Positions 42,910-51,665 are shown, counted from the stretch's first letter. The stretch is 64,000 nucleotides of DNA from Pseudoruminococcus_B sp937901805 (GCA_963560245.1 CAUWNS010000004.1:69831-133830); one strand, 5' to 3'. The notes: generated by a model not told the origin, from the sequence alone. Program-made: numbers and translations.

Positions 42910-42943
42910 GACATTTACCACATATTTTTGGAGGTGCAAACAA

Positions 42944-43369
42944 ATGGCTCAAAAGGTTGTGGGCTTTATTAAGCTCCAGATTCCAGCCGGAAAAGCAACC
43001 CCGGCGCCACCTGTCGGCCCTGCACTCGGCCAGCACGGTGTAAACATTATGGCATTTACAAAGGATTTTAACGAACGCACAAAAAATGACGCGGGCCTGA
43101 TTATCCCGGTTGTCATTACTGTATATGCAGACCGTTCCTTCACCTTTGTCACCAAAACTCCGCCGGCAGCGGTTCTGATTAAGAAAGCCTGCGGAATTGA
43201 CAAAGCTTCCGGTGTTCCTAACAAGAACAAGGTAGCAAAGATTACTAAGGAGCAGGTCAAGAAAATCGCAGAGCAGAAAATGCCGGATTTGAATGCTGCA
43301 TCCATCGAATCTGCTATGAGCATGATCGCTGGAACCGCTCGCAGCATGGGCATCACTGTCGAAGACTAA
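42944..43369 (+). CDS. rplK: 50S ribosomal protein L11
   Basis: L11 forms the stalk base and GTPase-associated centre and is needed for the stringent response. The 141 residues show GFIKLQIPAGKATPAPPVGPALGQHGVNI at the N-terminus, the proline-rich hinge TKTPPAAVLIKKA and the RNA-binding C-terminal domain. TTGGAGGTG lies before the ATG. It is in the usual nusG-rplK-rplA order. Confidence 0.97.
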   Translation: MAQKVVGFIKLQIPAGKATPAPPVGPALGQHGVNIMAFTKDFNERTKNDAGLIIPVVITVYADRSFTFVTKTPPAAVLIKKACGIDKASGVPNKNKVAKITKEQVKKIAEQKMPDLNAASIESAMSMIAGTARSMGITVED

Positions 43370-43435
43370 TGCTCCCTGTGGGAGGACCACTTTAAAAATC
43401 CGCTATGAACCACAATGAATAGGGAGGAAATCAAC

Positions 43436-44131
43436 TTGAAACACGGTAAAAAATATACAGACAGTTCCAAACTGATTGACCGTTCCAAGCTTTATGACTG
43501 CGATGAAGCCCTGAAGCTCTGCTGTGATACGGCAAAAGCAAAGTTTGATGAAACTGTAGAAGCTCATATCAGATTAGGCGTTGACTCCCGCCATGCTGAC
43601 CAGCAGGTCCGCGGCGCGGTTGTTCTGCCGAACGGTACCGGTAAAACCGTCCGTGTCCTTGTATTTGCAAAAGGCGACAATGTCAAAGCAGCACAGGATG
43701 CAGGCGCTGAGTATGTCGGTGCAGAAGAGTATATGCAGAAGATCCAGAGCGAAGGCTGGCTTGATTTTGACGTCGTCATCGCTTCTCCGGATATGATGGG
43801 AATTGTTGGACGCCTTGGTAAAATCCTTGGACCGCGCGGCTTGATGCCGAACCCAAAAGCCGGCACAGTTACCCCGGATGTTGCAAAAGCAGTCACCGAG
43901 GCAAAAGCTGGTAAGATTGAGTACCGTCTGGATAAAACCAATATTATCCACTGCCCGATTGGAAAGGCTTCTTTTGGAACAGAGAAGCTGAGCGAGAACT
44001 TTGATACCCTGCTTTCTGCGATTGCAAAGGCAAAACCGGCTGCTGCAAAGGGTCAGTACATTAAATCCTGCACAGTCGCTACCACTATGGGACCGGGTGT
44101 CCGTGTCAATACGACGAAATATTCTGTGTAA
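43436..44131 (+). CDS. rplA: 50S ribosomal protein L1
   Basis: L1 forms the E-site stalk and often represses its own operon. The 231-residue product has the family motif GRLGKILGPRGLMPNPKAGTVT and the C-terminal YIKSCTVATTMGPGVRV. I choose TTG 43436 as start (KHGKKYTDSSK follows), because GGGAGGAAA lies 6 bases upstream and the length then matches L1; ATG 43415 would put that ribosome site inside the gene. Confidence 0.95.
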   Translation: MKHGKKYTDSSKLIDRSKLYDCDEALKLCCDTAKAKFDETVEAHIRLGVDSRHADQQVRGAVVLPNGTGKTVRVLVFAKGDNVKAAQDAGAEYVGAEEYMQKIQSEGWLDFDVVIASPDMMGIVGRLGKILGPRGLMPNPKAGTVTPDVAKAVTEAKAGKIEYRLDKTNIIHCPIGKASFGTEKLSENFDTLLSAIAKAKPAAAKGQYIKSCTVATTMGPGVRVNTTKYSV

Positions 44132-44142
44132 GAAGATTTCTC

Positions 44143-44171
44143 TTGACATTCTGCGAAAAAACGTATATACT
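44143..44171 (+). promoter_or_regulatory. Promoter of rplJ-rplL
   Basis: Perfect TTGACA (44143-44148), 17 bases, TATACT (44166-44171), starting 12 bases after the rplA stop. The stalk-protein genes are therefore transcribed separately from L11-L1. Confidence 0.88.
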
Positions 44172-44183
44172 TGAATAGCTGTC

Positions 44184-44246
44184 CAAAGACAGCAGGTGCA
44201 TTTGCATAATGGGGTTCCCCGCCTGCCGAGGTTAGCTTTGATTTGG
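44184..44246 (+). promoter_or_regulatory. Ribosomal protein L10 leader
   Basis: The RNA leader bound by the L10(L12) complex for autoregulation. The conserved segment GACAGCAGGTGC (44188-44199) and its partner CCTGCCGAGGTTAGC (44222-44236) pair through GCAGG/CCTGC and flank a variable stem, as in the Firmicutes L10 leader. It lies directly between the promoter and an intrinsic terminator. Exact ends are approximate. Confidence 0.82.
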
Positions 44247-44256
44247 TTTATCAATC

Positions 44257-44292
44257 AGGCTCTTTCCTCTGCATGGGGGAAAGAGCCTTTTT
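44257..44292 (+). terminator. Attenuator terminator before rplJ
   Basis: AGGCTCTTTCC (44257-44267) pairs with GGAAAGAGCCT (44278-44288), followed by TTTTTATGTTT. Lying between the L10 leader and rplJ, it is expected to be the output of L10-dependent attenuation. Confidence 0.85.
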
Positions 44293-44323
44293 ATGTTTAA
44301 CAACTTTCAGGAGGTGACACGTT

Positions 44324-44845
44324 TTGCCAAGTGAGAAGGTACTCGCGTCAAAGAAACAAGTCGTCGCTGATCTCGTTGCAAAACTGAACAATTCAGCTGC
44401 AGGCGTACTCGTTGACTATAAAGGAATCAATGTTGCAGACGATACAAAACTCCGTAAGGAGCTGCGTGAAGCTGGTGTTGAATATTCCGTCGTCAAGAAC
44501 ACCCTGCTCCGTTTTGCAGTCAAAGAAGCTGGCCTTGATGAGATGGAATCTGTTCTGGAAGGAACCACTGCTCTGGCAGTTTCCGAGAACGATCCAATCG
44601 CTCCCGCAAGAATCCTTGCAAAATATGCAGATTCTATCCCGGGCGATACTTTTAAAATTAAGAGCGGCTTTATGGACGGCGCAGTCATCAGTGTAGACAC
44701 TGTCAATGAGATTGCAAAAATCCCGCCAAAAGAAACTCTTATTGCCCAGATGCTCAGCAGCTTGAATGCAAGCATCGCAAACTTTGCTATCGTTCTTGAT
44801 CAGATTGCAAAGAAACAGGAACCGGCAGAAGCTTCTGCTGAATAA
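44324..44845 (+). CDS. rplJ: 50S ribosomal protein L10
   Basis: L10 anchors the L7/L12 dimers to the ribosome. The 173 residues have LNNSAAGVLVDYKGINVAD, LREAGVEYSVVKNTLLRFA and the C-terminal helix (SLNASIANFAIVLDQIAKK) that binds L12 dimers. The start is TTG at 44324 with AGGAGGTGA upstream at good distance. Confidence 0.96.
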   Translation: MPSEKVLASKKQVVADLVAKLNNSAAGVLVDYKGINVADDTKLRKELREAGVEYSVVKNTLLRFAVKEAGLDEMESVLEGTTALAVSENDPIAPARILAKYADSIPGDTFKIKSGFMDGAVISVDTVNEIAKIPPKETLIAQMLSSLNASIANFAIVLDQIAKKQEPAEASAE

Positions 44846-44877
44846 TTTTATTTTTGTAACATACGGAGGTAAATACC

Positions 44878-45249
44878 ATGGCTTCAGAGAAAATTTTGAA
44901 CATGATTGAAGAAGTAAAATCTCTTACCGTCCTCGAGCTCAACGAGCTTGTAAAAGCCCTTGAGGAAGAATTCGGCGTTTCCGCAGCAGCAGTTGCAGTT
45001 GCAGCTCCGGCAGCAGGTGGCGCAGCAGCGGAAGAGAAATCTGAGTTTGACGTCGTCCTGGCAAATGCTGGCGGCAGCAAGATGGGCGTTATCAAGATCG
45101 TCAAAGAGATCACTGGTCTCGGCCTGAAAGAGTCCAAGGCTCTGGTTGACGAAGCTCCGAAGACTATCAAAGAAGGCGTTTCCAAGGCTGACGCTGAAGA
45201 AATGAAGAAGAAACTCGAAGAGGCCGGCGCTACTGTCGAACTCAAATAA
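44878..45249 (+). CDS. rplL: 50S ribosomal protein L7/L12
   Basis: The stalk protein that recruits translation GTPases. The 123 residues show the dimerisation domain (NMIEEVKSLTVLELNELVKALE), the Ala-rich hinge (AAVAVAAPAAGGAAA) and the globular C-terminal domain with KIGVIK-like GVIKIVKEITGLGLKESKALV. TACGGAGG precedes the ATG. A strong terminator follows. Confidence 0.97.
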   Translation: MASEKILNMIEEVKSLTVLELNELVKALEEEFGVSAAAVAVAAPAAGGAAAEEKSEFDVVLANAGGSKMGVIKIVKEITGLGLKESKALVDEAPKTIKEGVSKADAEEMKKKLEEAGATVELK

Positions 45250-45268
45250 GTGGATTTTTAAAAACTGG

Positions 45269-45301
45269 AAAGAGCTGTGCACATCTGCACAGCTCTTTTT
45301 T
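45269..45301 (+). terminator. Terminator after rplL
   Basis: AAAGAGCTGTGCA (45269-45281) pairs with TGCACAGCTCTTT (45286-45298), loop CATC, then T-tract to 45301. Confidence 0.92.
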
Positions 45302-45380
45302 GCTTGGATAAGTGAATGAGAAAGAAAAGACTTGATGAACATTAGTTCTCATGTTAAGCTGATAACGGGGAGGGGTTTTT

Positions 45381-47120
45381 GTGGAGTATCGGTTGATTTT
45401 ATCTAAAAAAGAGTTAAAGCCGTATTTCCCTCAGTTGATGCAGGCAAGACAGCTTGCCGTGGATACAGAGACAACGGGGCTGGATCCTCATACGAACCGT
45501 TTGCGTTTGATTCAGCTCTATGCCAAGGGTCTTCCCGTATTGGTTCTTGACTGTACATCTTTTTTACCAGAAGGGAAAGGGCTTCTAATAGAACTATTTG
45601 ATGAAAAACGTGTGAAAGTATTTCAGAATGCAAAATTTGATTTACAGTTTTTACAGGCTAATGGAATCGGCGCAATGCCGCCGGTATTTGATACTATGCT
45701 TGCCGGAGCATTGCTGCGTTCCTCCGGCGGGCCGCGGAGCGTATCCATGAAAACGCTGGCAGAGTATTACTTGGATGAGGAAGTTTCTAAAGAGGAACGC
45801 GCGACGGACTGGAGCGGTACTCTCGGTGAGGAGCAATTGCTCTATGCAGCAAAAGATGCGCAGATTACCCTGCGGCTGCGGGAAGCATTGGTGCCCCATC
45901 TTGTGAAAAACCGGCTGACTGAGGTTGCAAAGCTGGAATTCGACTGCGTCTTTGCAGTCGCCCAGATGGAGTACCACGGGGTATTTCTGGATATGCAGAA
46001 ATGGGCACTTTTAGAGAAAAAAACACAGCAGGAACTGGATCAGGCGCTCGAACAAATATACCAATATACGGGGCGCCCGGTTGCCCAGACAACTCTCTGG
46101 GGAGAGGAAATCAGCGTCGGGCTGAATCTGGACAGCCCAAAACAACTCCAGGAAATTTTACATGCGAACGGAATACGGACTGATGCGACGTCTAAGCATG
46201 CACTGGCCGAGTACCAGGATCATCCGCTGGTTCGGGCACTCTTAGAATACAGAAAGGCAGCGAAGGCTCTGAATAGTTTTTTATTGCCAATTCCACAGAT
46301 GAGAAACCCGGTGACCCAGCGTCTCCATGCCCATTATGGACAAATCGGGGCGCCCAGCGGGCGGATGAGTTGCGGGGGGCCGAACATCCAGCAAATCCCA
46401 CGGGAACATGCATTCCGGGAATGTTTCTGCGCGCCGCAGGGGCGTACTCTGGTGATTGCAGATTACAGCCAGATTGAACTACGTGTTGCAGCAGAAATAG
46501 CAGGAGATCACAGGATGATTGCCGCGTACCGACAAGGGCAGGATTTGCACCGTCTGACTGCTTCCCTAGTGTCCGGCAAGCCGCTTGGCCTGATCACCAA
46601 ACAGGAGCGCCAGGCCGCAAAAGCGATTAACTTTGGACTGATTTATTCTATGGGCGCCAAAGGGCTGCAAGCCTACGCACAGGAAACATATGGCGTCCCC
46701 ATGAGTTTGGAGCAGGCAGAACGGTTCCGCAGGCGCTTTTTTGAAGCTTACACGGGAATCCGGGAATGGCATGAACGAATCCGGAGAAATCCTCCAAGAG
46801 AGACGAGAACCATGAGCGGACGGAAAAATACCTATCCAGTAGGAAAGATCGGGATTTCCGGGATGTATAATACCCCAGTACAGGGAACGGCGGCAGATAT
46901 TGCCAAAAAAGCGCTTGGAATGCTGGCGCAGCGTCTTCCGGAGGATACCCTGCTGATTGGGATGGTACACGATGAAATCCTGCTTGAGGCGCCGGAAGAG
47001 CAGGGGGAAGCGATGGCAGAACTGTTGAAATCAACAATGGAAGAGGCAGGAGCTTGCTATTTAAAACGGGTTCCAGTAGTCGCCGAGGTCAGTATTTCTC
47101 CGGATTGGTCTGGAAAATAG
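45381..47120 (+). CDS. Stand-alone 3'-5' exonuclease/DNA polymerase (family A)
   Basis: A 579-residue family A DNA polymerase without the 5' nuclease domain of PolA. The N-terminal exonuclease domain has VDTETTGLDP (two metal Asp/Glu), FQNAKFDLQFLQ and a later YAAKDAQITLRL. The polymerase domain has motif A IADYSQIELRVAAEIAGD, motif B RQAAKAINFGLIYSMGAKG and motif C MVHDEILLEAP, so both activities look intact. The start is GTG 45381 behind GGGGAGGGG. The length is closer to phage- or element-type polymerases than to PolA (about 880). It lies 132 bases past rplL, next to a broken ATPase gene. Confidence 0.88.
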   Translation: MEYRLILSKKELKPYFPQLMQARQLAVDTETTGLDPHTNRLRLIQLYAKGLPVLVLDCTSFLPEGKGLLIELFDEKRVKVFQNAKFDLQFLQANGIGAMPPVFDTMLAGALLRSSGGPRSVSMKTLAEYYLDEEVSKEERATDWSGTLGEEQLLYAAKDAQITLRLREALVPHLVKNRLTEVAKLEFDCVFAVAQMEYHGVFLDMQKWALLEKKTQQELDQALEQIYQYTGRPVAQTTLWGEEISVGLNLDSPKQLQEILHANGIRTDATSKHALAEYQDHPLVRALLEYRKAAKALNSFLLPIPQMRNPVTQRLHAHYGQIGAPSGRMSCGGPNIQQIPREHAFRECFCAPQGRTLVIADYSQIELRVAAEIAGDHRMIAAYRQGQDLHRLTASLVSGKPLGLITKQERQAAKAINFGLIYSMGAKGLQAYAQETYGVPMSLEQAERFRRRFFEAYTGIREWHERIRRNPPRETRTMSGRKNTYPVGKIGISGMYNTPVQGTAADIAKKALGMLAQRLPEDTLLIGMVHDEILLEAPEEQGEAMAELLKSTMEEAGACYLKRVPVVAEVSISPDWSGK

Positions 47121-47131
47121 GAGGGAAATCC

Positions 47132-47860
47132 ATGGAGAATCGGTATCTACTGTCTGTAAAGGTCAAGCCGGAAGTCGAGGAACAGAAAGGATATCCTTTT
47201 TCCCTGCCGGTAGTAAGAAACCTGATTGTACAAGAAGAATTGGTTTTTCCCGTGCCGGTTACCTTTTTTGTGGGTGAAAACGGAACTGGGAAAAGCGATC
47301 GCTGTGGTATACGGCTTTAATCCAGAGGGCGGTACGCGCAACTTTCGTTTTTCCACCAGGGAGACCCATTTCGGACTGTATAGATATCTGACTTTAGTGA
47401 ATGGGATCCATCTGCCCAAGGATGTTTTTTTCCTGCGTGCAGAGAGCTTTTACAACGTATCTTCGGAAATCGATGTGCTCAATGAAATCGATGGTGTGCT
47501 TTTGCGATCTTACGGTGGAAAATTGCCCACCGGTATTCCCATGGGGAGAGCTTTTTGACGTTGGTGAAAGAGCGGTTTGGAGGAGAAGGGATCTACCTGT
47601 TGGATGAGCCGGAATCCACGCTGTCTCCGACAGGGCAGTTCGCCCTGATTTCCGCGATCAATCGCCTGGTTAAAAAGAGCGCGCAGCTTTTGATTGCCAC
47701 CCATTCCCCAATCTTGCTTAGTTTTCCTGGCGCAGCCATCTATCAGTTTTCAGAGCAGGGCATTGAACAGAGGGAATATGAGTATACCGATCATTACCAG
47801 CTGACCAAACGCTTTTTGGAAAACCCAAAGCGGATGCTGGATATCCTGCTGCATGAGTAA
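47132..47860 (+). pseudogene. AAA family ATPase, inactivated by two frameshifts
   Basis: Three successive frames together encode a normal SMC/ABC-like AAA ATPase of about 245 residues. Frame one (47132-47326) ends in the Walker A FFVGENGTGKS. Frame two (from about 47296) continues AVVYGFNPEGGTRNFRFSTRE and FFLRAESFYNV. Frame three (from about 47520) continues SHGESFLTLVKERFGGEG, Walker B YLLDEPESTLS and ATHSPILLSFPGA. The first break looks like a 14-base deletion just after Walker A, removing about five residues; the second is a one-base loss near the A-run at 47519. The start and GGAGGG site are intact. Confidence 0.88.
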
Positions 47861-47890
47861 CAGGAATAGAAGATGAAATAAAACGCTTGG

Positions 47891-47923
47891 CAGGGGAGGA
47901 GATGGTTCCGCCCCTGTTTTTTT
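47891..47923 (+). terminator. Terminator upstream of hrcA with an overlapping alternative stem
   Basis: CAGGGG (47891-47896) pairs with CCCCTG (47911-47916), followed by seven T. A second, longer inverted repeat, GGTTCCGCC (47904-47912) with GGCGGAACC (47925-47933), overlaps it and would compete for the same bases. Confidence 0.7.
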
Positions 47924-47963
47924 AGGCGGAACCAAATAAACTATGAAATTATTGTGAATCTGC

Positions 47964-47992
47964 TTGACAATTGGATGGCTTCGTGTTACATT
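47964..47992 (+). promoter_or_regulatory. Promoter of the hrcA operon
   Basis: Perfect TTGACA (47964-47969), 17 bases, TACATT (47987-47992), directly upstream of the CIRCE element. Confidence 0.8.
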
Positions 47993-48006
47993 TAATACTG
48001 TTGAAA

Positions 48007-48033
48007 TTAGCACTCTATTGAACAGAGTGCTAA
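48007..48033. promoter_or_regulatory. CIRCE operator (HrcA binding site)
   Basis: A perfect CIRCE: TTAGCACTC (48007-48015), 9-base spacer, GAGTGCTAA (48025-48033), about 8 bases after the predicted start point. HrcA binds it with help of GroEL and represses the heat-shock operon that follows. Confidence 0.97.
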
Positions 48034-48078
48034 TAGATTGGGCTTTGAAATCGCCTTTGGAAAATGAGGTGATATGAG

Positions 48079-49107
48079 GTGAGTTCTGAGCTGGATGCAA
48101 GAAAACTGGATATCCTGCGTGCGGTTGTGAAAACCTATATTGCCACCAGTCTGCCGGTGGGTTCCAAGGTGGTTTCCTCCATGCTGGAAATCCCGGTTTC
48201 TTCGGCGACCATCCGCAATGAAATGGCAGCCCTGATCAAACTCGGGTATCTGGAACAGCCGCATACCTCGGCGGGAAGAGTCCCTTCGCACCGTGGTATC
48301 CGTCTTTACCTCAACGAGTTGATGCACACAGAACCGCTGGAGCAGGAAGACCGCGATTTGATTGATTCCTATTTTAATATCCGCGATCCGGATCCGATCC
48401 GGCTGCTTTCCGAATGCGGAAAAATGCTCTGCTATTTGACCGATTGCGCGGCTGTGGTCACAACCATTGCCCCGCGGGGTGCACAGGTTGCCAAGATTGA
48501 CGTGATCCAGATCAGCAAAAAGAATTTCCTGCTGCTTTTGGTCACCTCTTCCGGGCAGGTACGCAGCAAACGGTGCAGTTTGGAACTGGATATGCCGTTT
48601 GAAGCACTGGCCTTTTTTACAAGGCTTGTCAATGATCGGTTCTGCGGGTTGAAACTGACGCGGATTACCAGAGAATTGATTCAAGCGATTGCCGTACAGT
48701 TGGGCGAGTATACATTGATGTTCACCCCGCTTCTGGTGCAGATTTATGATTTGGCCCAGAGCGCCTGCCGTGATAATATTTATTTAACAGGAGAAACGAA
48801 TCTTCTTGCATATAAAGAATTTGATGGCAGAGCGAGAGAACTTTTGAGTTTTCTGGAAAACAAGGAGGAATTGCTGGAAATCCTTTCCCATGCAGTGCAT
48901 CCCATTAACATCCTCATTGGAAGGGAAACCCAAAAAGAGGAACTGACCGACGTCAGTATTGTAGCAGCACGCTATACAGTTCCGGATTATATGGCCGGCT
49001 GCGTAGGTGTCGTTGGGCCTTCCAGAATGGATTATCCAAGGCTTTTGCCAAAGATTGAGTATTTTTCCTCAGTCCTGTCAAAGATTCTGACAGAGACAGT
49101 GGGATAA
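48079..49107 (+). CDS. hrcA: Heat-inducible transcription repressor HrcA
   Basis: HrcA represses the dnaK and groE operons through CIRCE. The 342 residues have the N-terminal winged helix (ARKLDILRAVVKTYIATSLPVGSKVV, SSATIRNEMAALIKLGYLEQPHTSAGRVPS) followed by the GAF-like dimerisation domain and the conserved C-terminal IGRETQ...VVAARY and GCVGVVGPSRMDYPR. The start is GTG at 48079 with GAGGTGAT upstream. It is the first gene after CIRCE, so it represses itself. Confidence 0.97.
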   Translation: MSSELDARKLDILRAVVKTYIATSLPVGSKVVSSMLEIPVSSATIRNEMAALIKLGYLEQPHTSAGRVPSHRGIRLYLNELMHTEPLEQEDRDLIDSYFNIRDPDPIRLLSECGKMLCYLTDCAAVVTTIAPRGAQVAKIDVIQISKKNFLLLLVTSSGQVRSKRCSLELDMPFEALAFFTRLVNDRFCGLKLTRITRELIQAIAVQLGEYTLMFTPLLVQIYDLAQSACRDNIYLTGETNLLAYKEFDGRARELLSFLENKEELLEILSHAVHPINILIGRETQKEELTDVSIVAARYTVPDYMAGCVGVVGPSRMDYPRLLPKIEYFSSVLSKILTETVG

Positions 49108-49141
49108 CATACAATATCCGGCGCCAGATACCGGTGCCAAT

Positions 49142-49166
49142 ATACGGTTTCCAAAGCAAACCGTAT
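49142..49166 (+). other. Stem-loop between hrcA and grpE
   Basis: ATACGGTTT (49142-49150) pairs with AAACCGTAT (49158-49166), loop of 7, just before the AAAGGAG site of grpE. In Bacillus this operon's mRNA is cleaved near grpE and stabilised by a stem-loop; a similar role is plausible. Confidence 0.5.
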
Positions 49167-49184
49167 GAAAGGAGTTACATTTCA

Positions 49185-49739
49185 GTGCCAAACAAAAAGA
49201 CAGGCAAAAATGATCCTGAAAAAAAGGAAAAAAAGACAGAAAACGTGAATACTCCTGAACAAGGAGATGCGGCGGCGCCTGCGAAGGAGCCTGAAACAGC
49301 GAACAAACCATCTCCTCTGGAAGAGGAAAATGCACAATTAAGAGATAAGCTGCTGCGGACATTGGCGGAATACGATAATTTCCGTAAGCGCAGCCAGAAG
49401 GAAAAGGAATCCATTTATCCGGACGCTGTTGCACAGACGGTAAAGGGTTTTCTGCCCGTTCTTGACAATTTTGAGCGCGCCATGGCGTTTGAATGCGCGG
49501 ATGCAGAATTCCGCAAAGGCATGGATTTGATTCAAAAGGCATTTGGAGATACGCTTTCCAAGCTTGGCGTTGAGGAAATTCCGGCGCTTGGAGAGCCGTT
49601 TGATCCGAATCTACACAGCGCGGTGATGCACGTGGAAGATGAAAGCTTTTCTGAAAACACAATCTGCGAAGTGTTCCAGAAGGGTTACAAAATGGGAGAC
49701 CGGGTAATCCGGTTTGCCATGGTAAAAGTGGCAAATTAA
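49185..49739 (+). CDS. grpE: Nucleotide exchange factor GrpE
   Basis: GrpE releases ADP from DnaK. The 184 residues have a charged disordered N-terminus (KKTGKNDPEKKEKKTEN), a long coiled coil, the family motif RTLAEYDNFRKRSQKEKE and the beta domain ending EVFQKGYKMGDRVIRFAMVKVA. The start is GTG 49185 behind AAAGGAG; the frame further upstream lies in the stem-loop region. Confidence 0.96.
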   Translation: MPNKKTGKNDPEKKEKKTENVNTPEQGDAAAPAKEPETANKPSPLEEENAQLRDKLLRTLAEYDNFRKRSQKEKESIYPDAVAQTVKGFLPVLDNFERAMAFECADAEFRKGMDLIQKAFGDTLSKLGVEEIPALGEPFDPNLHSAVMHVEDESFSENTICEVFQKGYKMGDRVIRFAMVKVAN

Positions 49740-49811
49740 AATTCAGCACCCCAAATCAGTTTTGAAATTGGAGAAAAGACCATTGAGTTTACTTAGGAGG
49801 TAACTTTTATT

Positions 49812-51647
49812 ATGGGAAAAATTATTGGTATTGACCTTGGTACAACAAACTCCTGCGTTGCTGTTATGGAAGGCGGCGAGGCGGTTGTCATTGCAAATGC
49901 AGAGGGCGCAAGAACTACTCCTTCTGTCGTAGCATTTACCAAAGATGGAGAGAGAATTGTCGGCCAGGTGGCAAAACGCCAGGCAATTACAAATCCGGAT
50001 AAGACCGTAAGTTCCATCAAACGGCACATGGGTTCCAACTATAAGGTCAACATTGACGGAAAGGACTATACCCCGCAAGAGATCTCTGCAATGACACTGC
50101 AAAAGCTCAAGGGAGATGCAGAGGCATATCTCGGCAGCCCGGTAACGGAAGCGGTTATCACTGTCCCGGCATATTTTACCGATGCGCAGCGTCAGGCTAC
50201 TAAGGACGCCGGCAAGATTGCTGGGCTGGATGTTAAGAGAATCATCAACGAGCCGACCGCTGCGGCACTTGCTTATGGCGTTGACAAGGAAAATGATCAG
50301 AAGATCATGGTGTATGACCTTGGCGGCGGTACTTTTGATGTTTCCATTATTGAGATGGGCGACGGCGTCCAGGAAGTCCTTGCAACCGCAGGAAATAATC
50401 ACCTTGGCGGCGATGACTTTGATGAGAGAATCATGAACCACCTCGCCGATGAATTTAAAGCTTCCACCGGGATTGATCTGAGAAACGATAAGATGGCGAT
50501 GCAGAGATTGAAAGAAGCTGCAGAAAAGGCGAAAATCGATCTTTCCGGAATGACCACTGCTCAGATCAACCTTCCGTTTATCACCGCAGATGCAACCGGC
50601 CCGAAGCATTTGGATACTACGCTGACCCGTGCGAAATTTAATGAGTTGACTGCAGATCTGGTTGAGGCAACGATGGGGCCTGTCCGTCAGGCTTTGAAGG
50701 ACGCGGGTCTGAATGCTGGCGAGCTGGATAAAATCCTGCTGGTCGGCGGTTCTTCCCGTATCCCGGCTGTCCAGGAAGCGGTGAAAAATATTACCGGAAA
50801 AGATCCGTTTAAGGGAATCAACCCGGACGAATGTGTCGCAATTGGTGCGGCAATCCAGGGCGGCGTCCTCGGCGGAGAGGTCAAAGGTTTGCTGCTTCTC
50901 GACGTCACCCCGCTGTCCCTGGGCTTGGAAACCCTTGGCGGCGTATTTACCAAAATCATTGAGCGGAATACCACAATCCCGACGAAGAAATCCCAGGTAT
51001 TCTCGACGGCAGCCGATAACCAGACCTCTGTAGAAATCCACATCTTGCAGGGCGAGCGTGAATTTGCAAAGGATAACAAATCCCTTGGCATGTTCCGTCT
51101 GGACGGAATCCCACCGGCAATGAGAGGGGTTCCTCAGATTGAGGTTACCTTTGACATTGATGCAAACGGCATTGTCCATGTTTCGGCTAAGGATCTGGGC
51201 ACTGGAAAAGAACAGCAGATTACAATTACTTCTTCCACCAACATGTCCAAAGAGGATATCGAAAAAGCGGTAAAGGAATCCGAGCAGTTTGCGGCTGAGG
51301 ACAAAAAACGCAGAGAGGAGACCGATCTGCGCAACAACGCAGACCAGATGGTTTACCAGTCTGAAAAGACGATCTCCGATATGGGAGACAAACTGGACGC
51401 CAATGACAAGACCGAACTCCAGCAAAAGATCGATGCACTGAAAGAGGCGTTAAAGGGTACTGATGTAGAGGCGATCAAGGCAAAACAAGAGGATTTGCAG
51501 AAGAAATTCTATGATGTCTCTGCAAAGGTTTACCAGGCTGCTCAGCAGCAGGGTCAGCCGAATGACGCCCAGCAGGAAGGCGCACAGACAAATAATGATA
51601 ATGTCGTCGATGCAGATTACAGAGAAGTTGACGACGACAAGAAATAA
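49812..51647 (+). CDS. dnaK: Chaperone protein DnaK (Hsp70)
   Basis: The ATP-driven chaperone for unfolded proteins. The 611 residues start with IIGIDLGTTNSCVAVMEGG, contain YFTDAQRQATKDAGKIAG, VYDLGGGTFDVSIIEMG, RIPAVQE and the linker GLLLLDVTPLSLGLETLG before the substrate-binding domain with LQGERE; the C-terminal tail is acidic (VDADYREVDDDKK). The 24-residue insertion found in Gram-negative DnaK is absent, as in Gram-positives. Ribosome site AGGAGGT. Confidence 0.98.
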   Translation: MGKIIGIDLGTTNSCVAVMEGGEAVVIANAEGARTTPSVVAFTKDGERIVGQVAKRQAITNPDKTVSSIKRHMGSNYKVNIDGKDYTPQEISAMTLQKLKGDAEAYLGSPVTEAVITVPAYFTDAQRQATKDAGKIAGLDVKRIINEPTAAALAYGVDKENDQKIMVYDLGGGTFDVSIIEMGDGVQEVLATAGNNHLGGDDFDERIMNHLADEFKASTGIDLRNDKMAMQRLKEAAEKAKIDLSGMTTAQINLPFITADATGPKHLDTTLTRAKFNELTADLVEATMGPVRQALKDAGLNAGELDKILLVGGSSRIPAVQEAVKNITGKDPFKGINPDECVAIGAAIQGGVLGGEVKGLLLLDVTPLSLGLETLGGVFTKIIERNTTIPTKKSQVFSTAADNQTSVEIHILQGEREFAKDNKSLGMFRLDGIPPAMRGVPQIEVTFDIDANGIVHVSAKDLGTGKEQQITITSSTNMSKEDIEKAVKESEQFAAEDKKRREETDLRNNADQMVYQSEKTISDMGDKLDANDKTELQQKIDALKEALKGTDVEAIKAKQEDLQKKFYDVSAKVYQAAQQQGQPNDAQQEGAQTNNDNVVDADYREVDDDKK

Positions 51648-51665
51648 GGGTAAATTCAACCTGGT

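Noticed and set aside
47132..47860. Programmed frameshifting in the AAA ATPase
   Set aside because: Two shifts are needed and the first removes about five residues after Walker A; deletion fits better than recoding.
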